Shown here: positions 44,650-47,406 of the stretch, piece after piece | How the letters are laid out: each line of letters begins with the position of its first letter | How positions within the stretch are numbered: the first letter of the stretch is position 1 | The notes under the pieces: generated by a model | The model's input: the letters and a program-made list of their open reading frames with translations, nothing else | The model's database searches: none | What the model was told of the DNA's origin: nothing | Position numbers and translations under genes: made by a program | Assembly (NCBI GenBank): GCA_036897095.1 | Contig: JAYMSP010000555.1 | Location: forward strand, 1 to 47,406 | Reading direction: 5' to 3' | DNA length: 47,406 nucleotides | Source: Plantago elongata | Taxonomy: Eukaryota > Streptophyta > Magnoliopsida > Lamiales > Plantaginaceae

Positions 44650-46038
44650 ATCCCATCCACCACATCATTAGATTTGAATTTGTGAAAATCACTTATGTTC
44701 ATTTAAACATTTCTACTCATTAATAAATAATATTTATCGTTTTATAAGAAGGTTCGTTCAAATTCCATCTCAGTCTCAAGTTTAACTTGACCTGGAACTA
44801 GTCCAATAGTGTATTTCCGCCACAAATATTAATCATCATCTCATGATTCCTAATACCCTTTTATATTACAGTATATACAAGTGGACAATTATTGCACTTG
44901 TGCAATTGAATACCTAATTTGAGTTAAATTAGTAACATATGTAATATATAAATGTAAGTTAGATTCAATTAAAAGAACAATTTGTTTAATTAAATTAAAT
45001 AACAAGCCCTAATGCAACCATAAGAAATTAATTTCTCGTTCAATAAAACTTGACAGTTTTCTCAAATTAATTTCAAGCTATAATTCAACACGATCAGATC
45101 AATTCATAATAAGAAGACATTGATGACTAATCTTTCTTCTTCATCGTTTTCAATTGAATTAAAACTGATCGATTCACACTAATTAAATCCTATTTCAACT
45201 CGATAAAGAAAAGGTAATTCATTATCAGAAACAATATTAACCTTCACATAGCTCATCAATTATTTGTAAGTAGGTGTTGAAAGTGTTATGTGCACTTGTA
45301 TTTATACTCTTGTCTTCCTTAACTAGTTCTATATTTGCGGTTTGTTTGTGTAAACATCTTACCGGAAACAAACCTTGCTAATTGGACTAGAACTCGAAGA
45401 CCTGGACTGCTGGACATAAAGGAAATAGTCGAGCTTGGACAAAATGGAACCAGTCGATTGCTCTAAACAAAAGAAGAAAATAATCAAGATGCCGTCGTAT
45501 ATCTAAAAACCTTAAGTTAGGAGACTTGGTCAAATCAGATTTGCATACGTTAACATGAGTTGAAAAATGCCAATAAAATAAGTGGATGTGGATACATGGA
45601 GAGCCCTTAACTCCACGCAAAAACTTAAAGAATACCTTTTGTTTTTTTGTATAGTTCCCATATCAGATCTCATCTTATGGAGATCCCCTCCCTCTTAACT
45701 TGATACTTGAGGTGGCCAAAATTCTAATCTGGGGATTGAATGTGGTTGTGGTTCCTTGGAGTATTTGGATCCTGTGTTGCTGGCTTTCTTTGGTAGGGGA
45801 TGTTGTGTGTGGTGTAAAGTTTTTGCCTTTTTGGTCTCTGGATTGTGTCTCTGATAAGGAAGACTAGTTTTAGTTTTTGTAGCCTTTCTGTTGGTCTCTA
45901 TTTTTGTGGTGCATTTGTTGAACACTTCTTTGTGTTCCTAGTTTGAGTGATGATATATGATTTAACTTCTTCAAGAAATATCTCATCTAGTAAGTCAACC
46001 ACCCACAAACCAACAAGTTACAAGTCTTTGTTGCTCAC
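44650..46038. other. Spacer between the membrane protein and P450 genes
   Basis: AT-rich 3' flank, then the promoter side of the P450. The short open frames here have no recognisable similarity. Confidence 0.4.
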
Positions 46039-46045
46039 TATAAAG
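46039..46045 (+). promoter_or_regulatory. TATA-like box of the P450 gene
   Basis: TATAAAG in CTCACTATAAAGTTAG lies about 60 bases before the preferred start at 46104. An in-frame ATG at 46080 is only about 35-40 bases away and may lie very close to the transcript start. Confidence 0.45.
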
Positions 46046-46103
46046 TTAGTCACTTCAATTGTTTAGTTTTCATAGTTTTATGCTCCCAACAAATTCAGAC
46101 AAG

Positions 46104-47406
46104 ATGGATGTTGCGCTGATCATCAATGTGCTGCAATCTGTTCTCATACTTGTATGCATAACACTGGTAGTGAAAGTAGTAAATTGGGCTTGGTTGAGGC
46201 CTAAGAAACTGGAGAAGTTATTGAGGGAACAAGGTCTTAATGGGAACTCATTTAACTGCTTCTCTCTTGGAGATGTTTTGGACTTCATCAAAGTAGCAAA
46301 AGCTGAGCAGCCAAAGGCCATTAGCCTCTCTGATGATATTATTCCTCATATTCTTCCATATTATCACCAAGCTGTTACCAAGTATGGTAAGTATAGTACT
46401 ACTTTCTATTCTACTAGTGTTTCTTTTTCCTTTAGAATTCGATATACATCGCATATTTATCATAAATCATGACTCCATTTGGAAAAATAATACTCTGTTT
46501 CGGAGAAAATAATGTTACGGGAGTTCAACCCCAAAGCTCTATTACCACTCGACCACTTAGGACTCCCCTTCTAGTGCATATCAATATTATATGGTTGTGT
46601 TGATTCAATTTGTTTGTATATGTCACTTGTCAGGTAAGAATTCTTTCATATGGTTTGGAAATGTACCAAGATTGAACATTGCTGATCCGGAGCTTATCAA
46701 GGAGATTTTGATGAGACCCCGCGATTTTCATAAGCCAGGTCCGGATTTTATAGGAGAGACTATCCTGGGAGGACTTTTCTTTCTTGAAGACGATAAGTGG
46801 GCTAAACATAGGAAGATTCTTAACGCCGCTTTTCATCTTGATAAGTTGAAGGTTCGAATTTGTAATATTGCATAAACTGTACGTATTTATAGTTTGTAGA
46901 GGTTCTGATTTGAGCATTGATCTGCAGCAAATGACATCGGCTATGTTTTCGACTTGTTATGATATGGTAGAGAAATGGGAAACCTTGGTTTCGAATAGTG
47001 ATCAATGCTCCCAAGAAGTTGATGTGTGGCCTTATTTGGAAGATTTATCAGGTGATGTGATTTCGCGAACAGCATTTGGTGCTGCCAATAGTGGAGAAGG
47101 AAGATCAATATTTGAGCTCCAACGAGATCAAGTAAAGCTCGTCTTGCAACTATTCCTGCATTCTATCATTCCAGGATTGAGGTGCGTGTGTGAGGTTCTT
47201 GAAGTCTCCTGTGAATATCTATTGAATTTGTACCTCATAGATACTAGTCTTTGTTGTTAACAGGTATCTTCCTACAGAGGCAAACAAAAAAATGAATGCA
47301 AACACCAAGAGAATCAAATCCTTATTGACGTCTATGATCAAGCAAAGAGAGATGGCTATGGAAAGGGGTGAAAACATTGGCAATGACTTGCTGGGCATAA
47401 TGATGG
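46104..47406 (+). CDS. Cytochrome P450, CYP72 clan (CYP72A-like), 5' part
   Basis: Exons 46104-46386, 46634-46851, 46928-47181 and 47264 to the window edge have GT-AG borders and fitting phases. Residues 1-25 form a membrane anchor (MDVALIINVLQSVLILVCIT), followed by the CYP72A hallmark WAWLRPKKLEKLLREQGLNG. After intron 1 come KNSFIWFG, DPELIKEILMRP and DFHKPGPDF, then the C-helix KWAKHRKIL with the WxxxR haem-propionate contact, and GDVISRTAFGAANSGEG. Exon 4 starts RYLPTEANKKMNANTKRI and runs off the window, so the I-helix, ExxR and haem cysteine are not seen. ATG 46080 would add eight residues (MLPTNSDK). It is an ER-bound monooxygenase. CYP72A members act on terpenoids, hormones and triterpenes, and the substrate cannot be read here. 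Confidence 0.9.
46420..46570 (-). mobile_element. tRNA-derived SINE in intron 1 of the P450
   Basis: On the minus strand the head GGGGAGTCCTAAG (from 46570) is followed by an RNA polymerase III A box TGGTCGAGTGGT (46555-46544) and B box GGTTGAACTCC (46530-46520). The body ends in an A-rich tail, seen as T-rich DNA at 46420-46434. CTAGTG directly flanks both sides (46414-46419 and 46571-46576) as a target-site duplication. The intron otherwise keeps good splice sites. Confidence 0.8.

Noticed and set aside
46519-46570. A tRNA gene on the minus strand
   Set aside because: A and B boxes are present, but no anticodon arm or cloverleaf fits between them, and an A-rich tail with target duplication shows it is a SINE.

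Overview
The window is nuclear DNA from a flowering plant, almost certainly a eudicot. The evidence is AT-rich intergenic DNA, genes with GT-AG introns, a one-exon MAX2/D3 strigolactone-signalling F-box gene, a CYP72-type P450, a plant DUF688 gene, and typical plant transposons (Stowaway-type and other MITEs, a Mutator-type element carrying a gene fragment, a tRNA-derived SINE). The species cannot be named from the sequence. There is no sign of an operon, a CRISPR array or bacterial or organellar DNA. Layout, left to right: a trihelix transcription factor gene (- strand, 1656-2423); a roughly 1 kb fold-back element (2621-3645); a five-exon RNF170-like RING E3 ligase gene (- strand, 4484-9090) whose third intron holds a decayed duplicate of exon 3 and a MITE; a 7 kb gene-poor stretch (9243-16168) with tandem repeats, a telomere-motif hairpin and a Pack-MULE-like element carrying a broken cyclophilin copy; MAX2 (+, 16169-18355); a 5.4 kb gene-poor stretch with a long-arm MITE and an LTR-type fossil; a DUF688 gene (+, coding 25142-27399) convergent with a cytosolic-type phospholipase A1 gene (-, 28273-29660); an eight-exon plant LpxB (lipid-A-disaccharide synthase) gene (-, 31062-36829) with a Stowaway-type MITE in intron 5; a 5.4 kb repeat-rich stretch with another Stowaway-type MITE and a hAT-like element filled by a G-rich dyad minisatellite; an uncharacterised plant multi-pass membrane protein gene with an apparent frameshift (+, 42502-44570); and the first exons of a CYP72-type P450 (+, 46104 to the window edge) with a SINE in intron 1. 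The genes do not form a pathway cluster. They are ordinary, independently transcribed plant genes: ubiquitin-mediated control (RNF170-like, MAX2), lipid metabolism (phospholipase A1, LpxB), transcription (trihelix) and oxidative metabolism (P450). Exon boundaries were set by hand from GT-AG sites, reading phase and family similarity from memory. Phases agree at every junction given, but no transcript evidence was available. I found no convincing undescribed multi-gene system. The most interesting signals are the repeated FDLN motifs inside MAX2, the duplicated decaying exon in the RING gene, the cyclophilin-bearing Mutator-type element and the G-rich dyad array.
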